Numbered from the stretch's first letter, positions 1 to 12,547 are shown. The stretch: 64,000 bases of DNA from Cenococcum geophilum 1.58 (GCA_001692895.1 KV748176.1:1860001-1924000); one strand, 5' to 3'. Numbers and translations are program-made. The notes: generated by a model not told the origin, from the letters alone.

Positions 1-511
1 GTAAGTTTTAAAGATTATTAGTTATAAGGACGTTAATAATAAAATATAGTATAAGGTTAAGTAGATAGGCTATAATAAAACTACCTAGGAACTACTAGAG
101 AATTTAAAGAACGCTATAGAAAAGATATAGAAGTATTAAAAGAAAATAGGTTAGGTAATATTAATAAGGAAGGATCGCTAAAGAATAAGTTACCTAAGGG
201 GGACCTAAAAAGAGCGACTACTAAATTACTTAGAATTATTTCCTTTATAGGAAGAGAGTTAGTTCTCTTATTACTAAGTTCCTATAAACCTTATTCTATA
301 AGCTTCTACTCTTTAGAGTAAACCTTCTTATAAACCCGTTTAAGACGTAAAAGACAAGTAAAGGCTAAAAGACGAGTTTTAAGAGCACGCTATTAAGCAG
401 CTATAGCCTCTTGTTCCGCCTCTCGCGATTAACGCAATTTATTAAAAGCGCTCGAGAGCTCACTATTAAGCTTTATAGTAGTAGATTAAATATAAAACCC
501 TATAACAAATT
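1..511 (+). mobile_element. 3' tail of a Gypsy-A element (chromodomain end, cut by window start)
   Basis: The sequence aligns by eye with 7138-7650 and 25025-25510, the 3' ends of the two complete Gypsy-A copies. The first ~230 bases hold the degenerate chromodomain tail of pol. The rest is the 3' accessory region, including the C-terminal half of the antisense ORF described at 7320. Relative to the other copies about 370 bp just before the LTR are missing: the text runs from the 'aaccctataacaaat' block straight into LTR1. The piece belongs to an upstream copy whose body lies left of the window and which shares LTR1 with the next copy. Confidence 0.85.
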
Positions 512-937
512 TATTACGGACGCTTTAAGTACAATATTACGACTACTTAAAGAAGAGACGGAAGAAGCTAGTTGGTTAATTTAGGCACGGTCTAGGATAG
601 AGCCGATAAAACCATATAACGAGAAATAGTAACCAAGGTCACATGATGTGATCTATATAATCTATATAATCTGTATAATCTGTAATAAAGTAGGTAGAGC
701 ATACGTATATTATATATAAGAAGGATTTTATAGAAGTACGGTTGTGTATTTAAGGACCCTTAGTCCCTACCTAGATAGTTTCTTTCTTATAGTGATTCTT
801 AGAATATAATTGGAGTTAATCTGTTGGGCAACTACTCCACTAGTTGTTATTACGTTGTTGACTTTTATACTTGCATTTCCTATACACCTAGCCTAATAAT
901 AAGCCCATTGTAGTTCTTGCTACAAGGTTCCGTTATA
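512..937 (+). repeat. Gypsy-A LTR1 (426 bp)
   Basis: Starts TATTACGGACGC (originally TGTTACGGA) and ends TTCCGTTATA (originally TCCGTTACA), a short terminal inverted repeat. It matches LTR2 and LTR3 in sequence and length. The U3 part carries a stuttered ATCTATATA run. It serves at once as the 3' LTR of the left fragment and the 5' LTR of the next copy. Confidence 0.9.
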
Positions 938-981
938 TAATTACTACCTAGTTATAGTATTAATATAAGAAGTTGAATAAT

Positions 982-2095
982 ATGCCACCAAAAGCAGCCA
1001 TTATAATACCATTAACGGCAGTAACTACTTTAGGGACAGGAGGTGATACCAGTATAATAGATACTGACTTACAGCAACCTGTAACGGTTAGATAACTATA
1101 GGTAATAGTTAACTAGCTAATAAATAACTATACGGTATTAGAAGAAAGACTTAATAGGATAGGAGCAGTAAAGATTAAGCTACTATTAATTAAGAGATTT
1201 ATAGGAAAAAGGTTAAAGCTTAAAGGATTCCTTATATAGATACACTTTAAGGTCTTATAAAAAGGAGTAAAGTTACCTATACCCGTGGATCGGATAGCCT
1301 ATATAGGACTATTCTTATTAGGAAAAGCACTTAAGTGGTTTAAACCTTACCTTATAGAGATATAGGCAAATAGAATAACAACTACTAACTAAGACGTGCG
1401 ATTTATATTCTTAAGTTAGGAAGGATTCGTAGAACGACTTACGCAGATGTTTAGAGATCCGGAAGAAACAACTATAGTAGAAAGAAAACTCCAGAACCTT
1501 ATATAACGAACTTTAGTAATTAAGTATATAATATAGTTCTAGACACTAGCAATATAAGTAGAGTGAAATAATAGGGCGCTTATGGCATAGTATAAACAAG
1601 GACTTAAGGCTAAAGTCTAGGACGTAATTATCCTAATAGAAGATATGGATACCCTAAGGGAATTAATAGATTAAGCGATTAAGATTAATAATAGGATCTT
1701 TTAAAGGGAACAGGCTAAGAGGGGCTAGGATAGAGTTCTATAGTTATATAAGGCGTAGAGTACGCAACAACTAAAGCTAAGTTAGAAAATATAGTATAGC
1801 GCAGAGCTAATAGACCTAAGTAGTACTAAAGAAGCCTATAAGAAATGGAGCAAACTATAAAAACCTAGAGGATAAGGATTAAGTAATTAAAGGTCTAAAA
1901 AGTAGAGGCCGAATTAGGGATCTTAATAGTAGAAGATATTCAGGCGGACTCTATAGTAAGAAAAATAGTTTAAAGAGGGAGCTTATATAAATTGCGGAAA
2001 ATAGGGTTATTACGTTAAAGACTATAGAAGTGGGCAGAGTTACTATATAGTAAAAGGTATGAGACTAGTAGACGATATATATGTATAAAGGGATA
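982..2095 (+). pseudogene. Gypsy-A copy 1 gag (retrotransposon Gag with zinc knuckle), degenerate
   Basis: ATG at 982 opens a frame beginning MPPKAAII. It can be followed through a Ty3-type Gag core with motifs such as RFIGKRLKLKGFL, GLFLLGKALKWFKPYL and ALMAYKQGLKAKV (stops skipped). The zinc knuckle near 1990-2040 reads N-C-G-K-stop-G-Y-Y-V-K-D-Y; the family pattern is CX2CX4HX4C, so the first Cys, the His and the last Cys are mutated. Stops are TAA/TAG where Gln or Trp is expected. In a live element Gag would form the cytoplasmic particle that packages the RNA. The start is chosen because copy 2 has an ATG at the equivalent place, 44-45 bp after the LTR. Confidence 0.8.
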
Positions 2096-3999
2096 ATAAT
2101 ATACTGCGAGGAACAAAAGAATATTCAATTAGAAGTTTTGCGTTTTGTTATAATAATATATACCAAATTTATAAGGACGCTAAGTATGGCGTAAGCTATT
2201 AGCTATAGGAGCTAGCACTTATAGGATATAAAGGAACTAACGAACCAGTTCGCAGATCGGATATTAAAGATAATGAATTTAACGTAGGCGAAATATTTTA
2301 TAATAATAAGGTAATAAGGGCCGCTTACTAGAAGCAAGTAGACCTTAAAGATGTTATACTAGAGGTAGAGGATAATTCCACTATAGAATAGGGAACATTA
2401 GTAGGGATCGAGACCCTACTAGACATAATGTCTATTGCTTTGTAAGACGCAAGAGAAGTAGGATAGCGAACTACTTTGGCACTTAATAAAGGTAAAAGGC
2501 CAAAGACTTAAGATTCTTAAGACGAAATAAGGCATACCTAAGGACCTATAATAGACGAAAACCGATGGAACAGGGTAGTAGCTTAGTTTAGAAATATATA
2601 AATAAGCTTGGGATAAGAGTTTCCCACAGTATAAGATTCTTAAGACGAGATAAGTAAGATTTAAGACTTTTAAGACAAGATAAGAACACTACGGACGCCT
2701 AGTTAGACTAAGGCGGGAGCTAAGCTTAAGTTAGAAGCAAGCTTAGGATTAAAGAATCTAAGGGACCAAGATTTTAGAGTACGAATGAGGACACCTATAG
2801 GTAAGAGGTAAGGAGCTTCTTTATAGATTAGAGAATCTGCAATATAAACAGCAGTTAGACTAAGAGACAGATATATAGACCCGGAAGACTTACTAGGGGA
2901 ATATAGTATTCAGCCTAAAGATCGAAAGTTTAATACTAGAATTAAGAAGTAAGACGACTTTAAGGATTAAAGCGCAAGGCGTAAACTAAAAGAAACTATA
3001 GAAGAGTTNAGNCAAAGAATTATCGNATAGNAANAANAGAAACTAGATAAGAGATNTAGNATANTAGGACGTATAAAGGACAGAGTACTAGTATAAAGAA
3101 TTACTAATAGGCCGAGAACAGGCATACTAAGAGCTAAGTAGCTTACTAAACTGGAAAATAAAGAGGATCTAGGGATTCTAACTAGGTTTAAAGAACGATA
3201 TATAAAGGGCTGTTATAGTGTAGCAGTGAGAGGGTACTTCCTTGCGGACGGACTATGCGCGCTCTAGCGGCTGTACCGAAAGTGGTATAGATAAAGGCAC
3301 AATAATAAGTGGGAAGATTTCTATATATAGCTAGACAAGAAAGTTATCCAGGACCACCTAATTATAGAAAAAGCTATAACATATATTAAAGGAGCCTTAA
3401 TTATAATATTAAAGGATCTAGAGGAATGTTTAGAGGACTAGAGAAGTAAAAGACGTATCTTAGTACCTGCAAATAAAGTTATAATATTTAGATTAGCACG
3501 ATAGAGGTTTAAACTTAGGGATAAAGATAAGCTAAGAGTTGACCTAAAGCACCTAGTATACTATACGCTATTATAGATTGCATACGTGGACAATATATAC
3601 AAAATATATAAGAATCCAAAGGAAAAGAATTGGAAATACCCTATAAGGATATACTAGATAATAGATAAATAATAGTATAGAAATGCTAAGTATATATATA
3701 GATGGCATCCAGCAGAGGACCAAGAGGAAGGAAGTTTAGTACTTTAACTAGGAAGATTCCTTATAGAAGAATGCTTAGATGGACGACAGTAGTAGGAATG
3801 CCTAGAAAACACGTGTTTATAGTATATTAAAGATAAAAAGCGAACTAGGTATTGGCTAAAGAGTAAGCCAAGTGCACTAGGATTAAGTAGCTAATAGTTA
3901 GGAAAAGTAGAGGCCTACGGGACTAGGGGGAGCTAGTAATAAAGCCTTAGACCCTTAAAGGAATTTAAGGACGACACCTAAATTTATAAATTAAGTGGT

Positions 4000-6900
4000 A
4001 AGATTAGCAGTTTAAAGCGCTAATAGATAGTAGAGTAACGCGAAACTATATNTTACTAGNANNAGTTAANAGAATNGNANTACNNNATANATAAAAGGAG
4101 NAANNTTACNTATTANTTANNATTTTAGGAGATCTAATAACCTATAGAGGAGGGATTATTAATCTTAAAATAGGACCTATTTAAATAACTATTAAAGGAA
4201 GATAAATTAAGATGTCTTTTAATATCCTACTATTAGGACAGGATAAGGCAGTACTAGGTATACCTTAGTTATAGAAATATAATCTAAGGATTAATTAGAT
4301 TACAGGTCAAGTCAATATAAGAAATACTTAATACCGCAAGATATAAAAATAAGCCAAGTTAGTATAATACTAAGTAAGAGCAACCTATAAAGAAATAGAA
4401 AAAGGACTAAGTTATATACTAAAGAAGTACTATAAGTACGGCAGAAAACTATAGTTACTAGAAAGTAAAAAGCTGTTAGAATATATAGCATAGGACTATA
4501 AGATAGAGTTAGAACTAGGAATAAGTCTAAAGTTCTTTCCAATTTATAAGCTTACTAAAGAAGAAGGTAGAGCGTTAAAAGAGTTTATCTAGGAGAATTT
4601 ATAAAAGGGATATATTAAACTATTATAGTTATTAACAGGTTATCCAGTACTATTTATACTAAAGAAAAATAGCAAACTAAGGCTGTGTATTAACTATAGG
4701 CAGTTAAACAGCATTACTAAAAAGGATAGGTATCCTTTACCCTTAATTAGTGAAATCTAAAATAGGATAGGCAATACGTAAATCTTTATAAAGATAGATC
4801 TAAGATAGGCGTACTACTAGATTAGGATCAAGGAAGGCGATAAGTGGAAGGCAGCCTTTAGGTTAAAGGAAGGACTATATAAACTATTAGTTATGCAATT
4901 TAGGCTTATAAACGCACTAGTAATATTTTAGAAGCGTATTAACAATATATTAGGAGAACACTTAGATGAATTTATTATGGTATATCTTAATAATATTATT
5001 ATCTACTTAATAATAGAGAAAGAACATGGAGAATACGTTAAATAGGTCTTAAAAAGACTATAAGAGGAATAGATGCTAGTAGTAATTAAGAAATACGAGT
5101 TCTTTACTAGGAAGACCAATTTTGTTAGATTTATTATTAAACTAGGCTAACTTAGCATAGATCTAAAAAAGATTAAGGCTATAGTAAATTGGTAGGAACT
5201 AAAGAACGTTATATAGTTAAGATTATTCCTAAGGTTTTGCAATTACTATAGAAGGTTTATAGCGCAGTGGTTAAAGAATATTAAGCCATTTACGTAGTTA
5301 ACAAAGAAAGAAGAACCATAGGCATAGGGAGAGGAGTAAAAAAAACTTTTTAAGAAAGTTAAAGAGTTATTTACCTAGGAGCTAGTTCTTAAGATCTATT
5401 AACTAGGACTAGAGACGGTTATAAAGATAAACGTATTAGACTATATACTAGGGGCGTGCTTTATATAAAGGCATTAAGATAGATAGCACCTAGTGGTATA
5501 CTATAGTTAGAAGATAACACTACTAGAGTTAAACTATAACATTTATAACAAGGAGTTATTAGGTATAGTTACAGTATTAAAAAAATAGAAAGCATTCTTA
5601 TAAGGTATAAAGAAACTATTTATAGTTAAGATAGATTATAAAAACCTAACAGGATTTCTAATAATAAAGAAACTTAACTAAAGATAGGTTAGATAGGCAG
5701 AGATACTTGCGGAATACTATTTTAAGATTTAATATACTAAAGGTACAGACAATACGCGGGTAGATACTCTAAGCTGTAAAGCTAAACTATAAAATAAGGA
5801 AAAGCCATTAGGGGCTTTATTGCGAAAAGATATAGACGGATTAATTAGATACAATTATCTAAAAATTATAGTAACTTGGGAAAATAATAAACTAAAGAAA
5901 GTCTATAAGATACTAAAAAGCTTTTAGGCGTAAAGAATTCTAGAAGTATAGCTAGAAGATTTACAGGCGGATATATACAAAAATTGGGAAGTAAAGTATA
6001 TCCTAAGAAGTATAGCAGAATAGTTTATAGAAGACTTCTACAAGGGACTAACTTAAGGACATAATAGAGCTATGAGCTTAGTATTAAGACTCTAGGAGGA
6101 GTATATTATTAATAGAATCTAGAGGATAGCTAGAAAAGTTATAAAGGAATGTTTAGATTGCTAAAGGAACAAACTAATAAGGTATAAGCTATATAGAGGG
6201 CTATAACCTATTAAAATACTAGAGAGACTATAGGAGGTTATATTATAGGACTTTATTATTAAGTTNCNNAANTTAANANANCCTATTANNNGANAAGATT
6301 ATAANGNNATNNTAGTAATANTAGATAAGCTTATAAAGTAGGGATACTTTATAGTATATATAGAAGAAATCTTAGCAGAAGATGTTGCTAGAATTTATGT
6401 AAAAGAAGTGTTTATAAGATACGGAGCACTAAGCAAGATTATATTGGATAGAGATTTAAGATTTATAGTAGTATTCTAGGAAGTGTTTTTAGTAGAGTAA
6501 GGAGTTTAAGTAGTAACTTCTACTATATATTATTTATAGACAGATAGCTAAACGGAAAGATTAAATTAGACGATAGAGCAGTACTTAAGGCATTATATCA
6601 ATTATGCACAGAATAATTAGGTATTACTATTACTAGTTATACAATTTATATACAATGTAATACCTTAAGAAGGAATAGGTATATTACCATTTAAGATAAA
6701 TTACGGATATAAGCTAAGAACATTATTATTACTATAATAAGTAAAGAAAATAAGTAGTAGAGCCAAAGAGAGAATAAAGGATTTAATAAATCTTTATGTA
6801 GACCTTATAGAATTAGTAAAGAAAGTATAAGAAAGAATAAAAAAGTACTATAATGCTAAGAGATCTAAGGGACCAGATCTTAAGGAGGGAGATAAAGTAT

Positions 6901-7255
6901 AGCTATTATATAAAAATTTTAAGAGTTAACGACTAAGTAAGAAGTTAGACTATGTTAGACTAGGACCTTTTAAAATTATATAGAGGATTTTACCGGTTAT
7001 ATTTAAGTTAAACCTACTAGCTAAAATAAAGATCTACCCTATACAGCATATCGCAATGCTAGAGTTAGTATATAGGAATGTTAAGCCACTAGTTTATAAA
7101 GCAGACACGTATAAAGGATAGGAAGAAGATAAATAGTAAGTTTTGGAGGTCGTTAATTATAAGGACACTGACGACGAAATATAGTATAAGGTTAAGTAGA
7201 TAGGCTACACTAAGACTACCTAGGAGCTACTAGAGAATCTAAAAAATGCTATAGG
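4000..7255 (+). pseudogene. Gypsy-A copy 1 pol: protease, RT, RNase H, integrase, chromodomain (degenerate)
   Basis: Protease ~4018-4310: LIDSRVTRNYI (family LIDSGAT). RT ~4540-5100: NYRQLNSI and the catalytic box at ~4979-4996 reading VYLNNI, where the family has YLDDI, so both Asp are lost. RNase H ~5380-5800 contains a DTRVDTL-like stretch. Integrase ~6050-6800: an HHCC remnant (ECLDC followed by RN), then SKIILDRDLRFI and a QTDSQTERLNQ-like catalytic region. Chromodomain ~7135-7255: VNYKDTDDE, QYKVKQIGY and KTTQELLENL, with stops read through as Gln/Trp. Known of the family: the chromodomain tethers integrase to modified histones. The frame ends at TAA ~7340. Non-functional. Confidence 0.85.
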
Positions 7256-7319
7256 AAAGGTATAGGAGTATTAGAAGAGATTAGGTTAGATAGTATTAAT
7301 AAAGAAGGATTGCTAAAGA

Positions 7320-7940
7320 ATGAGTTACCTAAGGGGGACCTAAGAAGAGCAGTTGCTAAACTACTTAGATCTATTTTCTTCTCTATTAGAAGAGAATCCG
7401 TTCTTTTATTACCTAGTTCCTATAGACCTTATTCTATAAGTTTCCACTCCTTAAAATAAACCTTCTTACGTACCTTCTTAAGACGGATTAGCTAAGTAGA
7501 CGCTACTAAACGAGACTTAAGAGCCCGTTGTTAAGTATTAGCAGCCTCCTATTTAGCGTCCTAAGATCGGCGTAATTTAGTAAAAGTAATAAACAGTTTA
7601 TTATCTAGCCGTATAGCAGTAGATTAAATATAAAACCCTAAAACAAATTAATTAGGGAACTAGACGATTATTAAGAGTAATAGGTCGCGTATATTTAGCA
7701 TTAGAAGTAGAGTAAATGTCACAAGATAAATGAATATTCGCTTTAGTGCACTCTAAGCAAGAGGACGGTTATTGCGAAGATGGGTTCGCTAACGTAATAT
7801 AAACTAACCCCTCTTTTAAATAGTAAGAACATAGAGACGGTATAATCTTACTAAGAGATAATATTGCAGTAATAGTGCGAGCATAACAAGCAGTTAAGGA
7901 AGAAGAAATTGCTTTAGGTATAATAAGTAATAATATTAAC
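7320..7940 (-). pseudogene. Antisense accessory ORF in Gypsy-A 3' region (Cys-cluster plus coiled-coil type), copy 1
   Basis: On the minus strand, between the chromodomain and LTR2, a relic reads toward pol. Its N-terminal half contains a degenerate CX2C-type cluster (best kept in the copies at 8463 and 25519). Its C-terminal half is rich in Leu/Lys/Arg/Glu and looks coiled-coil: ALKSRLVAST, RLKKVRKKVYF, EWKLIEQGLQELG. From memory this resembles widespread uncharacterised fungal proteins with a 'CSRC' zinc-binding-like start and a coiled-coil tail; I cannot name a family. The two halves are one frame apart in every copy at a CTAATTAATTT...TTAG segment, which could be an intron 3' end or an old indel. 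Stops are RIP-type. Confidence 0.55.
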
Positions 7941-8029
7941 TAAATTAATTAGATGGATATTATACCTCTAGTAAACGACTTAAAGATATTTTAAATCTTT
8001 AAGGACAAAGATAAAGAGGAGGGAGATAG

Positions 8030-8455
8030 TATTACGGACGCTTTAAGTATAATATTACGACTACTTAGAGAAGAGATGGAAAAAGCTAGTTAGTTAATTT
8101 AGGCATAGTCTAAAATAAAGCCGATAGAACTATGTAACGAGGAATAGTAACCAAGGTTATATAATATAATCTATATAATCTGTATAATCTATATAATCTA
8201 TAATAGAGCAGGTAGAGCATACGTATATTATATACAAGAAGGATTTTATAGGAGTATGGTTGTGTATTTAAGGACCCTTAGTCCCTACCTAGATAGTTCC
8301 TTCCTTATAGTAATTCTTAGAATATAATTAGAGTTAATCTATTGGGCAACCACTCCACCAGTTGTTATTACGTTGTTGACTTTTGTACTTGCATTTCCTA
8401 CACACCTAGCCCAATAACGAGCCCATCGTAGTTCTTGCTACAAGGTTCCGTTACA
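8030..8455 (+). repeat. Gypsy-A LTR2 (426 bp)
   Basis: Starts TATTACGGACGC, ends TTCCGTTACA. It is the 3' LTR of copy 1 and the 5' LTR of the deleted unit that follows. It shares the ATCTATATA-rich U3 version of LTR1 and LTR3. Confidence 0.9.
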
Positions 8456-8840
8456 AAATTACTTAGGAAACTCGTAGACTATTAAGAGTTATAGGACGCG
8501 TATACTTAGCGTTAGAAATAGAGCGAACGTCGTAGGACGAATAAATATTCGCTTTAGTATACTTTAAGTAAGAGAAAGGTTGCCGGGATAAAGGACTCGC
8601 TAGCGTAATACAAACTAACCCCTCTTTCGCACAACGAGAACACGGAGATAGCATTATTTTACCTAACAACAGCACCATAGCGACAGTACGAGCGCAACGC
8701 GCTATAGAAGAAAGAGAAGTTACTTTAGGTATAATAAGTAATAATATTAACTAAATCAATCAGACAGGTATTATACCTCTAGTAAACAACTTAGAGATAT
8801 TTAGAATCTTTAAGGACGAAGATAAAGAGGAGGGAGATAG
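8456..8840 (+). mobile_element. Internally deleted Gypsy-A unit (LTR2-short internal-LTR3)
   Basis: Only about 385 bp lie between LTR2 and LTR3. The first bases (AAATTACTTAGGAAACTCG) align not with the 5' leader but with the 3' region (AATTAATTAGGGAACTAG at ~7650), so everything from the leader to the 3' region is gone. AATTA is shared by both edges, consistent with a microhomology deletion. What remains is the first half of the antisense ORF and the polypurine AGAGGAGGGAGATAG next to LTR3. Confidence 0.8.
8463..8740 (-). pseudogene. Antisense accessory ORF, N-terminal half (best Cys cluster retained)
   Basis: Minus-strand reading gives LSPCSRCAKEGLVC, an intact CX2CX6C cluster. A second cluster follows in which Cys codons have become Tyr/Phe (QPFSYLKYTKANI, SSYDVRS). 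It is homologous to 25519-25797 and to the minus strand of ~7650-7900. This copy is cut at the deletion point at 8456, so the coiled-coil half is absent. A zinc-binding role is inferred only from Cys spacing. Confidence 0.5.
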
Positions 8841-9264
8841 TGTTACGGACGCTTTAAGTATAATATTACAACTACTTAAAGAAGAGTTAAAAGAAGCTAG
8901 TTAGTTAATATAGGTACGGTCTAGGATGGATCCGGTAAAACTATATAACGAGGAATAGTAACTAAGCCATATAATGTAATCTATATAATCTATATAATCT
9001 ATATAATCCGCAATAAAGTAGATAGAGTATACGTACCTTATATATAAGGAGGGTTTTCTAGGAGTATAGTTATATATTTAAAGGACTATAGTCCCTACTC
9101 TAGATAGTTCTTTCCTTATAGTAATTCTCAGAATATAATTAGAGTTAGTCTATTAGGCAACCACTCCACTAGTTATTATTACGTTGTTAGCTTTAGTTTA
9201 TATCACCTACACACCTAGCCTATTAACGAGCCTATCGTAGTTCTTGCTATAAGGTTCCGTTATA
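8841..9264 (+). repeat. Gypsy-A LTR3 (424 bp), right end of the tandem run
   Basis: Starts TGTTACGGACGC (uncorrupted TG) and ends TTCCGTTATA. The bases after it are ACTAG, which should be the target duplication; its partner would lie left of the window. Confidence 0.9.
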
Positions 9265-9479
9265 ACTAGAGCCTTAAAGACCGTAGTAAGTCTCTAGGTG
9301 TCCGATAATTCCTTATTAGGCGTAGGGGGTTTTCTAGCTTTAAGCAGCTCTTAAAGTTATTTAATTTCAGCATTAGCTGCTATAAGCTCCACCTAGGAGT
9401 TTAAGTTAGTTGCTATTTTACTATTAGAGGTATTTAAGGGTCCTACAGCTGCTTTGCCAGCTGCTATATTTCTTAGCAT
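9265..9479 (-). pseudogene. Gag-like N-terminal scrap of an unidentified retroelement
   Basis: From a minus-strand ATG at 9479 one frame runs to the LTR3 edge with only four TAA/TAG stops. It begins MLRNIAAGKAAVGPLN and continues with VELIAANAEIK and LLKARKPPTPNKEL. Composition (Ala/Lys/Leu, charged, no Cys) fits the start of a Gag protein, but I do not recognise the family. Removing Gypsy-B1 makes 17041 onward its upstream leader, so it may belong to a Gypsy-C relative in tandem. The Gypsy-A run truncates it. The 118 bp to 9597 look like leader and show nothing else. Confidence 0.4.
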
Positions 9480-9597
9480 TATGGTATAGTTATTAGGGTA
9501 ACCTTAATAGGATTCTGCAGGGGTTCTAGTCTATACATATTCTATAGATCTTGTTATTCTTTTCTATTCTTCTAGTTCTGGTAATATTCTTTAGGTC

Positions 9598-9989
9598 TAT
9601 TACAGAGTAAGCATAAGCGGTAATAATATATAGCGAAGTAGGTATTATTAAGCTATGTATATAAACTGCGTAATAAAGTTAAGACGTTGCGTAAGGAAAG
9701 AAGGTAGGAAGACGGGAAGAAAGGGCATATATTGTTAACTTAGTTGCTTAGTTAACACATATATAGGCAGAATAGGGTTCAGGTCGTAGTCCTAGCAGAA
9801 CTTAACAGAATTTAGTAGAACTTGGCAGAATATAGCAGAATGCCATAGATTGCCGTTAGATTACCATTAGATTGCCGTTAGATTACCATTAGATTGCCGT
9901 TAGATTACCATTTCGCGGTTAGTCTCTAATTGCTAAGTTAATAGAAACAGGTAGACGTATGCAAGGTATTACAGGGGTGTCCTATAATA
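9598..9989 (-). repeat. Gypsy-B1 3' LTR (392 bp)
   Basis: On the plus strand it starts TATTACAGAGTAAG (originally TGTTACGGAG) and ends GTGTCCTATAATA. It contains a tandem 22-bp unit (GCCGTTAGATTACCATTAGA plus TT) at 9852-9920, with one more unit than the 5' LTR of the same element, exactly explaining the 22-bp length difference. Confidence 0.9.
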
Positions 9990-12547
9990 GTACCCCCCCT
10001 TTAAACTCGAGCTTCTGTAAGATGGGGCTGTAGTAGTTCTAGGTAAAGTTTATAAAAGTCTTCTACGGCTTGTGTAAGTCCTATAGAGTTAATAGGTTCC
10101 TATAAGGACTCAGTAAAGCCTCTCCATTTTATAAGATATATATATTAGCGTTTCCATTTATTATACTTAATATCATTAATTCTTTTAATAAAGTACTCGT
10201 TCTTACTATCCACTTTAACTAGTAGGGGAGGGTCTTGTATCTGTCTAGGTAGGGTGTCTAATATAGGGGCAGTAAGGCGGAGGACTAACGTATAGAATAT
10301 GGGGTGGATTTTAACTATATTAGGGAGCTTTAATCAGTAGGCATAAGGAGAGATAACCTTTTTAACCTTATAAGGGCCAGCGTTCTTCTAATTAAGTTTC
10401 TTAGTAGGTCGTTTTATGTTTAGATTTCTTATATCTAGCCAGACAAAATTATTAATTTAGTAGGCTGGTGCTAGGGTTTGTTTCTTATTCGCTGCGGCTT
10501 TATAGACAGATTAAGCCTATATTATCTCATCGGTAAGGAACTGTTGTAGTTCCTCTATCTTCTCTATGAATTTATTTGCTTCTGCAACTTATAAGGCGTA
10601 ATAAGCGGGGTAAGGAACATTACTAAAGGGTTTAAAACCCATTCGTGGGTGCTAGCCGTAATTAGCTAGGAATAGGGAGACTTTCGTAGTTTCTGAGACG
10701 GAGTTATTTATAGTAAACTCGGCAAATACGAGCCAGTTAATCCAGTCATCCTATAAATACAACGTGTATATTCAAATATACTATTCTATTATAGTATTTA
10801 CGCGTTCCGTTTAGCTATCCATTTCTAGGTAATATATAGTAGATAACAGTACTTTAATATAGAGTTAAGTAGTTAGTTCTTTCCAAAATGCTAAGATAAA
10901 CTGGCTACCTCTATTGGAGATAATTATTTTAGGGAGTCTGTGGAGTTTCTATATATAATCTAGGAATAGTTAGGTAATAGTAGGCGTTAACATATTAAGG
11001 CAGGCGATTAAGTGTCTTATTTTAGATAGTCGGTCTATAACTACTATAATGTTCGTGCAGCCTCTACTCTTAGGAAGGTTAATAATAAAGTCGATTAAGA
11101 TATCCTTCTATCTTCGGTCCAGAACGGGTAGCGGCTTTAAAAAACCGTTATACGTCTTATGCAAGGCTTTAGCTTATTGGTAGGTATAGCAGCTAAAGAT
11201 ATACCTTTATATTATATTGTATATATTCAGCTAATAATACTTCCATTGGAGTAGTTTTAGGGTCTTTCCTTAACCTAGGTGGCTGGCGATAGGTAGATTG
11301 TGTACATATTTAAGGAGTTTAAGCTTAAGCTTATCGTAATTAGGGATAACTAGACAGTTCTAGTAATATAAGCAATTTCCACAGGCTTCGTATTTACTTA
11401 GAGAAATCTTTTTAGAGCGTCTAATACTATCTTATATTAGCTTAAGCGTCTCTTAGATAAACTCGTTATTCAGGTATTTGTTAACTATAATCTATTCAAT
11501 TAATTAATTAGTTATTTTAAGGACGTGTACCATAAGATCTTTAGTGGGAGGGTTAAATAGTTTAGGGTGAAGCAGGGTCTGATTTCGGTAAGAGCGCGCT
11601 TCTTCTAGGGCTGGCGCGTCTTATAAGTATTGGGTTAGGGCATTAGGCTTCTAACCTTGGATGCCTAAGTGGTACATAATTAAGAATCGGAAACGAGATA
11701 GATATTCTAACTAGCGGGCCTAACGATAACTTAGCTGTTTCGTAGTCGTGAAGTACTATAGGTTTTTATAGTCGCTGAGGACCTTAATTAGAAATCTAGC
11801 GCCTTCTAGTTTGGGTTGCTATTATTTAAAACACCTAATAATAGCCAATAATTCCTTATCGTAGATCTCGTAGTTATATTTAGCTGGGCTTAGTTATTTT
11901 AAGAAGTATACTATAGGGTATAATACTCCATCCTCGTTATACTAAGATAGGATGCCTCTGGTGACATAGTTAGATAAGTCGGCTTCTATAACACTTATTT
12001 AGTTTAGGTTAAAGTATTAGAGCACGGGCGTAGTAGTAAATATAACCTTTAAATAGGTAAAGGCCTTCTTATATTCCTTATTAAAGATAAAGACTTTATC
12101 CTTTTAGGTTAGAGCTATAAGGGGTGAAACTAGGGCGGAAAAGTTATTAATAAACCGTTGGTAGAAATTAGCAAATCCTATAAAGGCTCTTACGTCCTTA
12201 ACGTTCTTAGGTTCTTGCCAGTTTATAATTACTTTAACTTTCTTTAGGTCTATTTATATACCATTTATAAAAATAAGAAGTCTAAGGTATAGAACTTCCG
12301 TTTTATAGAACTCGTATTTATCTATATCTAATTATAGACTAGCTCCGTATAGGGCTTATAGGATAAGGTTAACGTATTTCTAATATTTGGTCAGGTTATT
12401 ACTATATATTAGGATGTCGTTAATATAAGTAGTATAGAAGATGTCTAGGTACATCAGGAAATTTTTTTTCGGGCTCGTTATTGCAGTTTGCGGCAATTTG
12501 CGGCAAACTATACGGTCGCGGCAGTCGTATATGGTCTTGTACGGTTT

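Larger units (their letters stand above)
512..8455 (+). mobile_element. Gypsy-A copy 1: complete but RIP-inactivated Ty3/Gypsy chromovirus
   Basis: An LTR-internal-LTR unit of about 7.9 kb. Domain order on the plus strand is gag, zinc knuckle, protease, reverse transcriptase, RNase H, integrase, chromodomain, which is the Ty3/Gypsy (chromoviral) order. A 3' accessory region of ~780 bp follows the chromodomain and contains an antisense ORF. All coding parts are interrupted by TAA/TAG. Clusters of ambiguous bases occur near 3009-3062, 4052-4131 and 6266-6321. The element sits in a tandem run sharing both LTRs with neighbours, so no target duplication can be read for it alone. Confidence 0.9.

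Noticed and set aside
4312..4542. Minus-strand frames of 74-76 codons at 4312-4542 and 22206-22430 with hydrophobic text
   Set aside because: They are antisense to the protease/RT linker of the two Gypsy-A copies; the sense strand carries the recognisable domain. A to T bias after RIP favours such hydrophobic antisense frames. The frame at 20855-21091 was dropped for the same reason.
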